NCBI RefSeq assembly: GCF_042646605.1
Contig: NZ_JBHRUG010000048.1
Location: forward strand, 62,001-126,000
Direction: 5' to 3'
DNA length: 64,000 nt
From: Litchfieldella rifensis
GTDB lineage: Bacteria > Pseudomonadota > Gammaproteobacteria > Pseudomonadales > Halomonadaceae
The translations under genes and the position numbers were made by a program. The number at the start of each line of letters is the position of its first letter. Within the stretch, counting starts at the first letter, position 1. Below are positions 44,163-53,200 of the stretch, in pieces. The notes under the pieces were generated by a model, which was not told where the DNA came from, did no database searches, and saw only the letters and a program-made list of their open reading frames with translations.

Positions 44163-45041
44163 ATGCACTGGGACGATCTGAGAATATTCCTGGCGGTGGC
44201 CCGCGAAGGATCCATCAGCGGCGGCGCGAACCGGCTGAAGGTGCAACATTCGACCGTCTCGCGCCGGGTCAAATCACTTCAGGCGCAACTTGGCACCACT
44301 CTGTTTGAACGCAAGAAGTCCGGGTTCGAACTGACCCAGGCCGGCGAGGAATTGAGGGATTCCGCCCAGCGGATCGAGCGCGAGGTGATCGGTCTTGAGG
44401 GAGCGCTTTCCAATCAGGACAACTTTGCAGGAGGTGAGCTTACGGTCACGGCCATCAACAACATGGCCTCGACGATATTGCTTCCCGTCTTCGCCCGTTT
44501 CAGCATGGAGCAGCCGGAAACCAGGCTTCATATCCATGTGTCAAATAAATATGTCAGCCTCGCCGAACGCCAAGCCGACGTTGCCATCCGGCTGACCAAC
44601 ACCCCGCCCGAGACGCTGGTCGGCACCCGCCTGACGACCGTGACTTCGGCCGTCTACGGGTCGTGCAATTACCTGCGCTCACTCGCAAAGGGCAGCAAAC
44701 CAAGATGGCTCGGTATCGAATGTTGTGAGTACCATCGGTCATGGACCAGCGAGGCCTGCCCCGATCACGACCATAATTTCTATATCGACGACACACTGCT
44801 CACCCTTGCCGCGCTGAAGCAGGATCTGGGCCTCGCCTATCTGCCCTGCTTTATGGGGGACGGCGAAGAAAGCCTTCAACGCTATCGTCCCCCCGATGCC
44901 GCGCATGATCTGGGGCTTTGGCTGCTCTATCATGCCGACCTGAAGCAGAACAAACGGGTGCAGCTTTTTCGCGCCCACATGATCCGCGAGATCGGCAACC
45001 TGCGTGCATTGTTCGAAGGGGAACAGTCGGTGATACCGTAA
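44163..45041 (+). CDS. LysR-family transcriptional regulator
   Basis: Regulator of 292 residues with an N-terminal HTH (HWDDLRIFLAVAREGSISGG, then HSTVSRRVKSLQAQLGTTL) and an effector domain. Divergent from the methyltransferase/GFA/nitrilase trio, with 114 bases between, so it probably controls it. ATG 44163 has GAGGAAGG before it; an upstream in-frame start is unlikely. The Tyr- and Trp-poor, alphaproteobacterial style matches the trio. Confidence 0.88.
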   Translation: MHWDDLRIFLAVAREGSISGGANRLKVQHSTVSRRVKSLQAQLGTTLFERKKSGFELTQAGEELRDSAQRIEREVIGLEGALSNQDNFAGGELTVTAINNMASTILLPVFARFSMEQPETRLHIHVSNKYVSLAERQADVAIRLTNTPPETLVGTRLTTVTSAVYGSCNYLRSLAKGSKPRWLGIECCEYHRSWTSEACPDHDHNFYIDDTLLTLAALKQDLGLAYLPCFMGDGEESLQRYRPPDAAHDLGLWLLYHADLKQNKRVQLFRAHMIREIGNLRALFEGEQSVIP

Positions 45042-45113
45042 AACCACTGCAGTGGCTTGGGAGAGGCAATTGCGCCATCGCTAAATTCCGATAACCAGCG
45101 AAAGCCGCCGTTC

Positions 45114-45206
45114 AATTACAAGCAGGGAATGACCGCTGTCGCAACGCTGGTGCGGAAGGGATTGATCTGCCAAGCGACCGACAACAAGGATCAGCGTCAG
45201 GGCTGA
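45114..45206 (+). pseudogene. MarR-like relic
   Basis: About 30 codons read NYKQGMTAVATLVRKGLICQ followed by ATDNKDQRQG and a stop. This matches the wing region of MarR regulators (MT..v..L..kGLI.R..d..D.R). No other part of a MarR protein is present. It lies in a 361-base gene-free gap (45042-45402) whose remainder holds only a doubtful minus-strand frame. Confidence 0.4.
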
Positions 45207-45402
45207 TGTGACAAAGCGCTTCGGCCTTTGCCACGAAGCATCGAGCCCATCGCCTTGAGGATCCTGGTGCCTTCTGGGCCGGTACCGGCCGCCTCATTCA
45301 TGGTACCCACCGCTGCACGGCTCACTTCAGCGAGGGGCAAGCTCACCCCCATGTTCCGCACGCCCCCAGTCAGGGGGCGTGATGACAACGGCTAGGATCG
45401 GG

Positions 45403-46710
45403 TCACAGCGTAGCCTCATTCATATAGCCAGGCAGAAACGTTGCCAAGCCGGGGAAGGCAATCAGCAACAGCGCCATGAGAGCCATGATCAGGAACATCG
45501 GCGCCGCCGCTTTGGCGATGAAGCCAAGGCTGTGGTTGGTCAGGCCCTTCATGACGAAGAGATTGAAGCCTACGGGGGGCGTTATCTGGGCCATCTCCAC
45601 CATGACCAGGACGAAGATACCGAACCAGAGCAGATCGATGCCGGCTTCATTGAGCATGGGCGTGACGACTGCCATGGTCAGCACCACTGCCGAGATGCCA
45701 TCCAGAAAGCAGCCCAGCACGATGTAGACGAGCATCAGCGCCACCAGGAGCATGAAGGGAGAGAGATCCAGGGACCCCACCCACTCGGCCAGGCCGCGCG
45801 GCAGTCCGGTAAACCCCATCGCCAGCGTCAGGAACGAGGCGCCTGCCAGTATCAAGGCGATCATACAGGAGGTCTTCGCTGCCCCCATCAGGCTTTCCAC
45901 CAGTGAGGAAAAGGTCAGGCTGCGTTGTATGGCGGCAAGCAGCAGGGCACCGACGACCCCGAGGGCGGCGGCTTCCGTCGCGGTGGCGAGGCCGGAGTAC
46001 ATCGAACCGATCACGGTGAGGATCAACAGCGCAACAGGAATCAGCAGGCGCGATTCATAGAGGCGATGTTTCATTGTCATGGCCGGCTCTTTGACGATAT
46101 TGGGCTTTTTCAGGATTCCCCAGGCCACGACATACCCCATGAACAGCGCGGCCAATATCAGGCCAGGGAGTATCCCCGCGATAAACAGCTTGGGGATGGA
46201 CTGATTGGTAATCACGCCATAGACGATCATGGTCAGCGAGGGGGGAATCATCAGGCCAAGGGTGGAGGCCCCGGCCAGGGTCCCCACGCTCATGAAATCG
46301 GAATAACCACGCTTGCTGAGCTCAGGCATGGACATCTTGCCCACGGTGGTCAGCGTGGCGGCGGAAGAGCCGGAGACCGCGGCGAACAGGGTGCAGCCGA
46401 TGACATTGGTATGCATCAGCCGCCCAGGCAACCAACTGAGCCAAGGGCTCAACCCGCGGAAGAGGCTTTCGGAAAGTCGTGTGCGGTAAAGGATTTCCCC
46501 CATCCAGATGAACAGAGGAAGGGCCGTGAGCGTCCAACTCGTCGATGACGTCCAAAGCGTGCTGTACATCGAGGCCCCGATCGGGCGGCCGGTGAAGAAC
46601 GCGATGCACACGATGGCCACCCCGACCAGGGACAGGGCCACCCAGACGCCGGAGCCCAGCAGCAGGAAAAGGATGAGCAGAAGCGCAATGGCCAGTTCGG
46701 TGAAATCCAT
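45403..46710 (-). CDS. TRAP transporter large permease (DctM)
   Basis: Large membrane subunit of 435 residues with about 12 hydrophobic helices; the family signatures are visible as GSSAATLTTVGKMSMPELSK and AGASTLGLMIPPSLTMIVYG. It forms the channel of a TRAP carrier together with DctQ and uses the Na+ gradient for uptake of organic acids. ATG 46710 overlaps the DctQ stop by one base (TGATG). A TTG one codon upstream is not needed. Confidence 0.93.
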   Translation of the reverse strand: MDFTELAIALLLILFLLLGSGVWVALSLVGVAIVCIAFFTGRPIGASMYSTLWTSSTSWTLTALPLFIWMGEILYRTRLSESLFRGLSPWLSWLPGRLMHTNVIGCTLFAAVSGSSAATLTTVGKMSMPELSKRGYSDFMSVGTLAGASTLGLMIPPSLTMIVYGVITNQSIPKLFIAGILPGLILAALFMGYVVAWGILKKPNIVKEPAMTMKHRLYESRLLIPVALLILTVIGSMYSGLATATEAAALGVVGALLLAAIQRSLTFSSLVESLMGAAKTSCMIALILAGASFLTLAMGFTGLPRGLAEWVGSLDLSPFMLLVALMLVYIVLGCFLDGISAVVLTMAVVTPMLNEAGIDLLWFGIFVLVMVEMAQITPPVGFNLFVMKGLTNHSLGFIAKAAAPMFLIMALMALLLIAFPGLATFLPGYMNEATL

Positions 46711-47249
46711 CAAAGACTCCTCACGGGATGGGTTCCGTGGTGGTTGGCACGAGCGGAACGAATCAAAGCGGCCAGAGTGCGAACGAAATGATCGAGTATC
46801 GAAATCGTGAAGGCCGTGGAGCCGAGTGCAAGCAGCGACTGGGGTATCCAGAGCGCCATCGCATCTTGCCCCGATGAGACGTCACCAAACTGATAGGACC
46901 AATAAGCCGCATCGAAGGCATGCCACGTGATGAAGCCGGCAATGCCGCCGGCGACCAGCAGGCACCACAGCTCGCCGATGGGACGAAAGCGCCCGAGTCG
47001 CTCCACCAGGAGGCCGACGCGGATATGCCCACCTTCGTGAAAGGTATAGGCCGCAGCAAGGAACGTGCTGGCGCCCATCAGGTAGCCGGCATAGTTGGTG
47101 GCGCCAGGCAGGGTCATGCCGCTCCAGCGCAGCACCACCTGGACGACGATCACGACCAGCATGATGAAAATGCAAAGCGCGGCAAGATATCCGAAGACGC
47201 GATAGAGCGTTTCCAGCCATCTGACGGCACGAGAAGAGGAGGTGTTCAT
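46710..47249 (-). CDS. TRAP transporter small permease (DctQ)
   Basis: Small membrane subunit of 179 residues with four transmembrane helices, the DctQ pattern (ALCIFIMLVVIVVQVVLRWS; later AYTFHEGGHIRVGLLVERLG). It works with DctM and the binding protein. The ATG at 47249 has a GGAGG site immediately upstream, better than upstream alternatives. The stop overlaps DctM. Confidence 0.9.
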   Translation of the reverse strand: MNTSSSRAVRWLETLYRVFGYLAALCIFIMLVVIVVQVVLRWSGMTLPGATNYAGYLMGASTFLAAAYTFHEGGHIRVGLLVERLGRFRPIGELWCLLVAGGIAGFITWHAFDAAYWSYQFGDVSSGQDAMALWIPQSLLALGSTAFTISILDHFVRTLAALIRSARANHHGTHPVRSL

Positions 47250-47320
47250 GGGAGCTACCCCTAGTTCCATCCAGCGAAGCGGAGTCCCCATTCCGTGGAA
47301 TGGGGACGTGAATCGTGCTG

Positions 47321-48301
47321 TCACTGCATTGCACGATATTCCTCTACCAGTTGCTGGCCTTGCGGGCCGGCTTTCTCTAGCCACTCCTCCTGCATCTCTT
47401 CACCGATACGGGTGAATTCCGCCTGCAGTTCCTCGTCAGGCTGGTTGATCGCAACGCCCTTGTCGCTCAGCCGGCTCTTGAGAGCATCGGTGAGCTCGCG
47501 GGCCTGCTTCTCGCCGCGCTGCTCGGCTTCTTCGGCAATGGCCAGGACCTCCTGCCTCGTTTCCTCATCGAGGGCTTCCCACCGCTCCTTGTTGACGAAG
47601 ACGTGGCTAAGGACGAGCCAAGCCTTGGCATCGTAGAAGTGGGGGAGGTAGTCCCACAGCTGATGGTTGTAGACGGGATCCCCGGAGGATATCAGCGATT
47701 GCACCATGCCGGTGGCGGCCGCCTGCGAAAGCTCGGCCTCCTCGATCAGGGTCGGCGTCATGCCCATCAGCTCGGCAAAGCGCGCCGTGGCGGTGTTATA
47801 GGCTCGGAACTTGAGCCCCTCCGCATCTTCGGGTGAGTCGATCTCGCGGTCGAAAAAGACGCCTTGCGGAGGCCATGGAATGTGATAGAGCAACTGAAGA
47901 TTCTGCTCCGCCATCAACTCGTCCAGCGCTGGTTTGGTCACTTTCCATAGCTGTGCGGACTCTTCAAAGGAATTCGCCAGGAAAGGCACGGAATCGATAC
48001 CGTAAAGGATGTTCTCGTTCTGATGGGCAGAAAGGACGTGAACGCCGATCTGTGCCTGGTCGCGCTGTACGGCGCGCTTGATCTGATCGCCGGGAAACAG
48101 CGATCCACTCGGATGGACGCGTATGTCCAGCTCGCCATCGGTGGCCTCGCGCACCTGATCGGCGAACCAGCTTACGTTCTCGGTGATGTAGTTATCCGAC
48201 GGTTGCGGAGAAGGAAGGTCCCAAACGTCGGCGTAGGCAAGGCTGCTGGCTGCCAGCGTCAGGGTGGTAATGGCGACTGTCTTGCTCAATGCATGGACCA
48301 T
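47321..48301 (-). CDS. TRAP transporter substrate-binding protein (DctP)
   Basis: Periplasmic binding protein of 326 residues. A signal peptide (MVHALSKTVAITTLTLAASS) is followed by the mature fold with the DctP features: GELDIRVHPSGSLFPGDQIK and the conserved Arg region in LKFRAYNTATARFAELMG, which binds the carboxylate. The substrate is probably an organic acid. The ATG at 48301 follows GAGGAG at about 10 bases and gives the signal peptide; a start 23 codons upstream would hide it. First gene of the DctPQM operon. Confidence 0.92.
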   Translation of the reverse strand: MVHALSKTVAITTLTLAASSLAYADVWDLPSPQPSDNYITENVSWFADQVREATDGELDIRVHPSGSLFPGDQIKRAVQRDQAQIGVHVLSAHQNENILYGIDSVPFLANSFEESAQLWKVTKPALDELMAEQNLQLLYHIPWPPQGVFFDREIDSPEDAEGLKFRAYNTATARFAELMGMTPTLIEEAELSQAAATGMVQSLISSGDPVYNHQLWDYLPHFYDAKAWLVLSHVFVNKERWEALDEETRQEVLAIAEEAEQRGEKQARELTDALKSRLSDKGVAINQPDEELQAEFTRIGEEMQEEWLEKAGPQGQQLVEEYRAMQ

Positions 48302-48389
48302 GCTGTTGGTCTCCTCTGTTCTAGTTGTAGGGAAGGTGGTCGGGTCTTTTCTCTTGTCGTTGTTATCCATTTTGTCCTCTGGTTCATGG

Positions 48390-49922
48390 TCAATGAAGCC
48401 GTTGGCTATCCCAGGCTTCGTGTAGGGTCGTGGGCAGGCAATGCTTGACGATGCGGTGGCTGGGGGTTCGCTCGAACTCCTCCACGATGGCGAGATAGCG
48501 CGGGCACTGGTAGGAGGCCAGGCGCTCCTTCAACCAGAGGTAAAGCTCACGCAGCTCAATGACGCGACCGGCTTTCGGCTTCAGGAAGAGCTTGATCTCC
48601 TGCTCTCCGATGTCGGCATCGACACCGACCATTGCGCACTCCTCGACATCGGGGTGCAGCTGGGCGACCGATTCCACCTCCCAGGCCGAGACGTTCTCGC
48701 CCCGACAGCGCACGCTATCGGTGATGCGCCCAAGAAAATAGAGAAAGCCGTCCGCATCGAGCCAGCCGCGGTCGCCGGTATGTAGCATGCCGTTTGTCAG
48801 CGTCTTCTCCGTGGCCTCGGCGTTGCGGAAGTAGCCATCGAACAGCACGCCAGGCTGCGTTTCACGGACCACCACCTGGCCCGGTTCGCCTGTCGGTACC
48901 GGGCGGTCCTGGTCATCGTGAATGGCGATGTCCAGCCAGGGAACGGCACGGCCCACCGATCCCGGCTTTCCTTCGGCATTGAAGGTGGTCAGGCTCGAGG
49001 CTTCCGTCATCCCGTAGCATTCGCGGATCTCGAAGCCGAAGCGATCCTGCAGGGTCGACCAGATGTCGCTTGGACAGCCTCCGCCCCAGGCGGTACGCAC
49101 GTTGTGTGTGGTTTCCAGCTCGCTGGGCGGCTGCTTCAGCAATATCTGCAGCACCCCTCCCAGGTAGTGAATGTGAGTCGCACCGCTGGCATTGACCTGC
49201 TCCCAGAAGCGACTGGCGCTGAAGCGCTCGGTCAGGCTGAGCCGCACATCGAAGAACAGCGGCAGCAACAGCATCTGGGCGCCGCCGATGTGATAGAAGG
49301 GCTCCCACTGGAAGAAGACGTCGCCCGGCTCGATCGAGCACAGCAGCTCGACGCTCTTGAGGGCATAGGCCATCATCGCATGCGTGACGCGTACCCCCTT
49401 TGGCTTGCCCGTCGTGCCGGAGGTGTACATCAAGGCGTATAGCTCCGACATGACTGGCGCCGGGGCGTCCAGCCTTTCCCTGCCGTCCAGGTGCTCGGAG
49501 ATCGTGTCTTCCGCGCCTCCCAGCAGCAGCGTCTTGCCCGTGAATGCCGCCCCGCTATCGACGACGACCGGCCACAGGTCGGCATCGGTAAACAGGACCG
49601 CGGGATCGCAGTGCTCGAGGATGTACTTCAAGCCATTGCCACGCTGGCGGGCATTGACCGGCACCCAGACGATACCGGCCTTGGCCAGGGCGAACAGGAT
49701 AGCGATGGCCTCCGGGCCGTTATGCATCATGACCGCGGCACGCTCGCCGGGGCGAATGCCCAACTCCCGGCGAAGGTAGGCGGCGAGTGCCTCGGCCTGA
49801 TGGTCGAGCTCGCCGAACGTCAGGGGACGTTGGTCGAAGCTCCCGAACAAGCGCTCCGGCTCGCGCGTTGCGATATCGCGCAGCGCGATAATGAAACTGG
49901 GATCGTTGAGGTTGAATATCAT
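48390..49922 (-). CDS. Acyl-CoA ligase, AMP-binding (CaiC-like)
   Basis: AMP-forming ligase of 510 residues. The P-loop YTSGTTGKPKGVRVTH is near residue 165, the adenylate motif ECYGMTEASSLTTFN near 300, and the hinge motif HTGDRGWLDADGFLYFLGR near 395. The crotonobetaine/carnitine-CoA ligase-type subfamily is the nearest. It probably activates the acid that the TRAP transporter brings in. Followed by the crotonase gene at 49942 on the same strand. Confidence 0.9.
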   Translation of the reverse strand: MIFNLNDPSFIIALRDIATREPERLFGSFDQRPLTFGELDHQAEALAAYLRRELGIRPGERAAVMMHNGPEAIAILFALAKAGIVWVPVNARQRGNGLKYILEHCDPAVLFTDADLWPVVVDSGAAFTGKTLLLGGAEDTISEHLDGRERLDAPAPVMSELYALMYTSGTTGKPKGVRVTHAMMAYALKSVELLCSIEPGDVFFQWEPFYHIGGAQMLLLPLFFDVRLSLTERFSASRFWEQVNASGATHIHYLGGVLQILLKQPPSELETTHNVRTAWGGGCPSDIWSTLQDRFGFEIRECYGMTEASSLTTFNAEGKPGSVGRAVPWLDIAIHDDQDRPVPTGEPGQVVVRETQPGVLFDGYFRNAEATEKTLTNGMLHTGDRGWLDADGFLYFLGRITDSVRCRGENVSAWEVESVAQLHPDVEECAMVGVDADIGEQEIKLFLKPKAGRVIELRELYLWLKERLASYQCPRYLAIVEEFERTPSHRIVKHCLPTTLHEAWDSQRLH

Positions 49923-49941
49923 AGTGGTCAGATCTCTATCT

Positions 49942-50703
49942 TCAACCGTTTCGGCGCTTGAGGAAGAGCTCCATCATGCGTGCCGGTTCGCCCGAGGCGT
50001 AGGCCTCGCCCTGGATGCGAACCCCCGCTTCGAGGCAGTCGCGAAAGCCCGGCTCGGTGATCTCCTTGAAGCGCTGACGATCCAGGCGCATCGCAACGGG
50101 TGGCTTGTCGGCGAGTTCTTCGCCCAGCGCCAGCGCTTCCGGCAGAACCTGATCGGCCGCGACCAGACGGTTGATCAAGCCGAGGGCATGCGACTCGTCG
50201 GCATTCATCAGGCGACCGCTCAAGGTCAGGTCGATGGTGCGAGCGAGCCCCAGGTGTTCGCGCATGATCCAGGGGCCGGTGGTGCTGGCGATACCTGAGT
50301 TGATTTCGGGCTGTCCCATGCGCACGTCGGCATGGGCGATACGGAAGTCGCACAGCAGGGCCACCTGGAAGGCCGAACCGGCCGCCACCCCGTTAAGCGC
50401 GGCAATGATGGGCTTGGGGCTGCTGCGCAGCTTGTCGTAGAGCGTCTCCCACTCTCCCACCCAGCTTTTGGCTCGCTCGGCGTCAAAGGACCGAGTCTCG
50501 TTGAGATCCTGGCCGGCACTGAAGGCTCGCTCGCCCGCACCGGTCAGCACGATGGCGCCGAGCGAATCGTCGCTGGAGAACTCCTCGAGCGCGGCGATGA
50601 GCTGCTGGCGCATCTCGCTGTGCCAAGCGTTGAGGACGTCGGGGCGGTTGAGGGTAATGACGCCTACACGGCCTTGCTTGTGGGTGAGGATGTGTTCGGA
50701 CAT
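49942..50703 (-). CDS. Enoyl-CoA hydratase/isomerase family protein
   Basis: Crotonase-fold protein of 253 residues with the oxyanion segment GAGERAFSAGQDLNETRSFD and ALNGVAAGSAFQVALLCDFR. In this second motif the usual first catalytic glutamate is replaced by glutamine (FQVALLCD in place of CELAMMCD), whereas the second, in GQPEINSG, is present. With one of the two hydratase glutamates missing it may be a hydrolase, isomerase or a hydratase of different mechanism. First gene of the ligase operon. Confidence 0.87.
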   Translation of the reverse strand: MSEHILTHKQGRVGVITLNRPDVLNAWHSEMRQQLIAALEEFSSDDSLGAIVLTGAGERAFSAGQDLNETRSFDAERAKSWVGEWETLYDKLRSSPKPIIAALNGVAAGSAFQVALLCDFRIAHADVRMGQPEINSGIASTTGPWIMREHLGLARTIDLTLSGRLMNADESHALGLINRLVAADQVLPEALALGEELADKPPVAMRLDRQRFKEITEPGFRDCLEAGVRIQGEAYASGEPARMMELFLKRRNG

Positions 50704-50756
50704 GATTGCCTCTCGATTGTTTGTGTCTTTGTGATTGCAATGCGATCAGTAATGAT

Positions 50757-50775
50757 CTACATTTAATCAATGTAG
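50757..50775. promoter_or_regulatory. Palindrome in the IclR/crotonase intergenic region
   Basis: CTACATT (50757-50763) and AATGTAG (50769-50775) form a perfect 7-base inverted repeat around TAATC. It lies between the divergent IclR and crotonase genes, at the position expected for a regulator operator. Binding by the IclR protein is inferred. Confidence 0.5.
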
Positions 50776-50860
50776 TTGAATAGCAAGCATTGTAAAACCC
50801 AAAATCGACACGAGAAGCGATTTTTCTCACGGAAAGATCGGGCTAGGGAGGGGTAAGGCT

Positions 50861-51631
50861 TTGAATGAAATAGGGAAAGTGGACCGCTTGATGGTCAAGA
50901 GTGTGGTGAAGGCGTTTCGGATCCTCGAAGTCTTCGATGCCGAGCACCCGGCGATGAGCGTCAAGCAGCTGGCGGAACGCTGCGACATGGACCGCAGTGC
51001 GGCGCAACGCTTCGTGCACACCTTGACGCAGCTAGGCTACTTGCAGCGCAATGAGGAGACGCAACTGATCGAGCCCAGCGTGCGCACGCTGGATATCGCC
51101 GCGCACTACCTCCATGCGCACCCCCTGGTCGACAAGGTTCGCCCCTACCTGCTGAACCTGAGCAAGGAAACGGAAGGTTCGGTCAGCCTGACGATTCTGG
51201 ACGGGCAAGACGTGGTGTATCTCTCCCGCTTGCTGAGCCGCAACATGCTGGATACGGACATCACCATCGGATCGCGCCTTCCGGCATTCTGCACGGCGCC
51301 TGGGCTGGCGATGCTATCGCAGTTGGAAGAACAGGAGGCTCTGGAGGTCTTGGAACGGACGCAGCGAAAGGCCTACACGCCCAATACTGTGTACGAGGTG
51401 CCTGCGATCATGGAGCGCTTGGCTCGATTCAAGCGCCAGGGATACGCGCTGTCGGTAGAGGAGTATTTTCTCTCCGACATCTCCATTGCGGTACCGGTAC
51501 TGGACAGGCACAACCGACCGCGAGCGGCGGTCAGCATCTCGATGTCTCGGCTAAGGAGCATGCCCGAGGAAGTGGAGCAGAACCTTTCGGGGTTGTTGAT
51601 CGCTACAGCACGACAGTTATCGAGGCTGTGA
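50861..51631 (+). CDS. IclR-family transcriptional regulator
   Basis: Regulator of 256 residues with an N-terminal winged helix (KSVVKAFRILEVFDAEHPAM, then LAERCDMDRSAAQRFVHTLT) and a C-terminal effector domain (SRNMLDTDITIGSRLPAFCT onward). Divergent from the ligase/crotonase/TRAP operon. The start is TTG at 50861 with GGGAGGGG upstream; ATG 50891 is an alternative. IclR proteins respond to aromatic or aliphatic acids. Confidence 0.9.
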   Translation: MNEIGKVDRLMVKSVVKAFRILEVFDAEHPAMSVKQLAERCDMDRSAAQRFVHTLTQLGYLQRNEETQLIEPSVRTLDIAAHYLHAHPLVDKVRPYLLNLSKETEGSVSLTILDGQDVVYLSRLLSRNMLDTDITIGSRLPAFCTAPGLAMLSQLEEQEALEVLERTQRKAYTPNTVYEVPAIMERLARFKRQGYALSVEEYFLSDISIAVPVLDRHNRPRAAVSISMSRLRSMPEEVEQNLSGLLIATARQLSRL

Positions 51632-51682
51632 TTGGAACCCCAATTTTGTTGAACTGGACCGATCAAGAGGTAGAGCGCGCCG

Positions 51683-52030
51683 ATGATAGCCTGTCATCAC
51701 AATACACCGCTTGCCGCACGGGCCCGCCAGATCCTCGAGACAGCGCCTGAGACTGAGCTGCCGATGACCTACCAGCAGCTCGCCGAGGCGCTGGAGCCGC
51801 CGCGCACCATCCAGCGTGTCGCCTCGGCGCTCGAGCAGCTAATGCGCGAAGACGCTGAGCAGAGGCGACCCTTTGTCGCCGCGCTGGTTGTCAGTCGCAG
51901 GGGCGAGGGTTTGCCCGCCAAGGGCTTTTTCGATCTCGCTGTCGAACTTGGGCGCTTCCCGCTGGATCCAGCACAGCACGCCGAGGCCTACCACGAGGAG
52001 TTTCGCCGGGCCATGGCGCAGCGGGGGTGA
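51683..52030 (+). CDS. Dispersed small-gene family, copy 3 (115 residues)
   Basis: Hypothetical protein of 115 residues, closely similar to copy 1: PMTYQQLAEALEPPRTIQRV, LEQLMREDAEQRRPFVAALV and SRRGEGLPAKGFFDLAVELG. The 5' flank CTGGACCGATCAAGAGGTAG is shared with copy 1. The gene sits directly after the IclR gene and its 3' end overlaps, antisense, the last codons of glycerate kinase. Function unknown. See copies at 17839 and 36443. Confidence 0.7.
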   Translation: MIACHHNTPLAARARQILETAPETELPMTYQQLAEALEPPRTIQRVASALEQLMREDAEQRRPFVAALVVSRRGEGLPAKGFFDLAVELGRFPLDPAQHAEAYHEEFRRAMAQRG

Positions 52031-53175
52031 TTGGGATTCCTCAGGGGTATTGGCTTCATGGTTCTGATGAGGTTCTCGGATCGATCACTCAGAAGTTCTG
52101 CACACCTGGACAGCGCCTCGTCCAGGTCCATTGGTCCGTCAGCAAGGGCAAATGCGCCTGTTACGCCCTCATCGAGCACAGCTTTCCAGCCGGGTCCCAA
52201 GCGGCCAGCCAGAACAATCACTGGTATGCAATGATCGCGCGCGGCACGCGCGACACCGATCGGAGTTTTTCCAGCAAGGCTTTGGCCGTCCAGTTGCCCT
52301 TCGCCTGTGATGACCAGGTCGGCCCATGCGAGGCGGTCTTTCATACCGGCATGGCGCATGATCAATTCTATTCCCGGCATCACCTCTGCACCGAGAAAGG
52401 TAGCCAGCGCAAAGCCCATACCACCGGCAGCTCCAGCTCCCGCAATATCCCGATAATCGATGCCAAGCACTTTCCTTGTTTCATCTGCGAGATGTTGAAG
52501 CGCCTTGTCCAGACGCAAGACCTCGTCATTGCTTGCACCTTTCTGCGGTCCAAATACGGCACTTGCTCCGCGCTCACCAAGGAGGGGGTTGTCGACATCT
52601 ACCGCGGCTTCGACAACAAGATTGGCAAGGCGAGGATCGAAGTCACTCAAACCGATGCTCGCTAGTCGCTCGAGTGAAGCGCCCCCTGGTGGCAACGGCT
52701 GACCATCGCAGTCCAGAAGCTGTGCACCTAACGCCGTTAACATGCCTGCACCGCCATCGTTGGTGGCGCTACCTCCCAGCGTGACCAGCAGCCGCTCAGC
52801 ACCCGCATCGAGAGCCGCACGAACCAACTCGCCAACGCCATAGGTCGAACTGTGAAGAGCGGTGCGTTCATCATGGGCCAATGACTGAAGACCACTTGCT
52901 TCGGCCAGCTCGATACAGGCCGTGCGAGAATCACCATGCCATCCCCAGTCGGCGTCACAAGGGCGTCCCAGAGCATCGTGCACCCGAGCAGTCCGCCGCT
53001 CTGCTCCAGTGGTGCTGATCAGTATATCCAGACTTCCCTCACCGCCATCTCCGAGTGAGCATTTGTCAATCGCCGCTTCCGGGGCGGCAAGCTTGACGCC
53101 AGTGGCAATGGCATCAGCGGCCTCGCGAGCACTGAGAGAATCCTTATAGCTATCTGGGCATATTAAGATGTTCAT
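51988..53175 (-). CDS. Glycerate kinase (GlxK/GarK family)
   Basis: Kinase of 395 residues that phosphorylates D-glycerate (to 2- or 3-phosphoglycerate). The N-terminus MNILICPDSYKDSLSAREAA, the region DGGEGSLDILISTTGA, VTLGGSATNDGGAGML and GEGQLDGQSLAGKTPIG are family signatures. The last 20 or so residues (PIPLRNPNHPRC and beyond) look foreign: they are read from the antisense strand of the 3' part of the dispersed small gene, so insertion of that element appears to have extended the C-terminus. The function may be intact. Start at 53175 (MNIL) rather than 4 codons earlier. Confidence 0.9.
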   Translation of the reverse strand: MNILICPDSYKDSLSAREAADAIATGVKLAAPEAAIDKCSLGDGGEGSLDILISTTGAERRTARVHDALGRPCDADWGWHGDSRTACIELAEASGLQSLAHDERTALHSSTYGVGELVRAALDAGAERLLVTLGGSATNDGGAGMLTALGAQLLDCDGQPLPPGGASLERLASIGLSDFDPRLANLVVEAAVDVDNPLLGERGASAVFGPQKGASNDEVLRLDKALQHLADETRKVLGIDYRDIAGAGAAGGMGFALATFLGAEVMPGIELIMRHAGMKDRLAWADLVITGEGQLDGQSLAGKTPIGVARAARDHCIPVIVLAGRLGPGWKAVLDEGVTGAFALADGPMDLDEALSRCAELLSDRSENLIRTMKPIPLRNPNHPRCAMARRNSSW

Positions 53176-53200
53176 TTTAGTGCTCAAGACATGTCATTGT

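Noticed and set aside
45197..45388. Minus-strand 63-codon frame resembling a dehydrogenase C-terminus
   Set aside because: Only a loose match, no start signal and no conserved residues; listed as a possible unassigned relic only.
47295..47636. Plus-strand 113-codon frame over the TRAP binding protein
   Set aside because: Antisense shadow of a well-supported gene.
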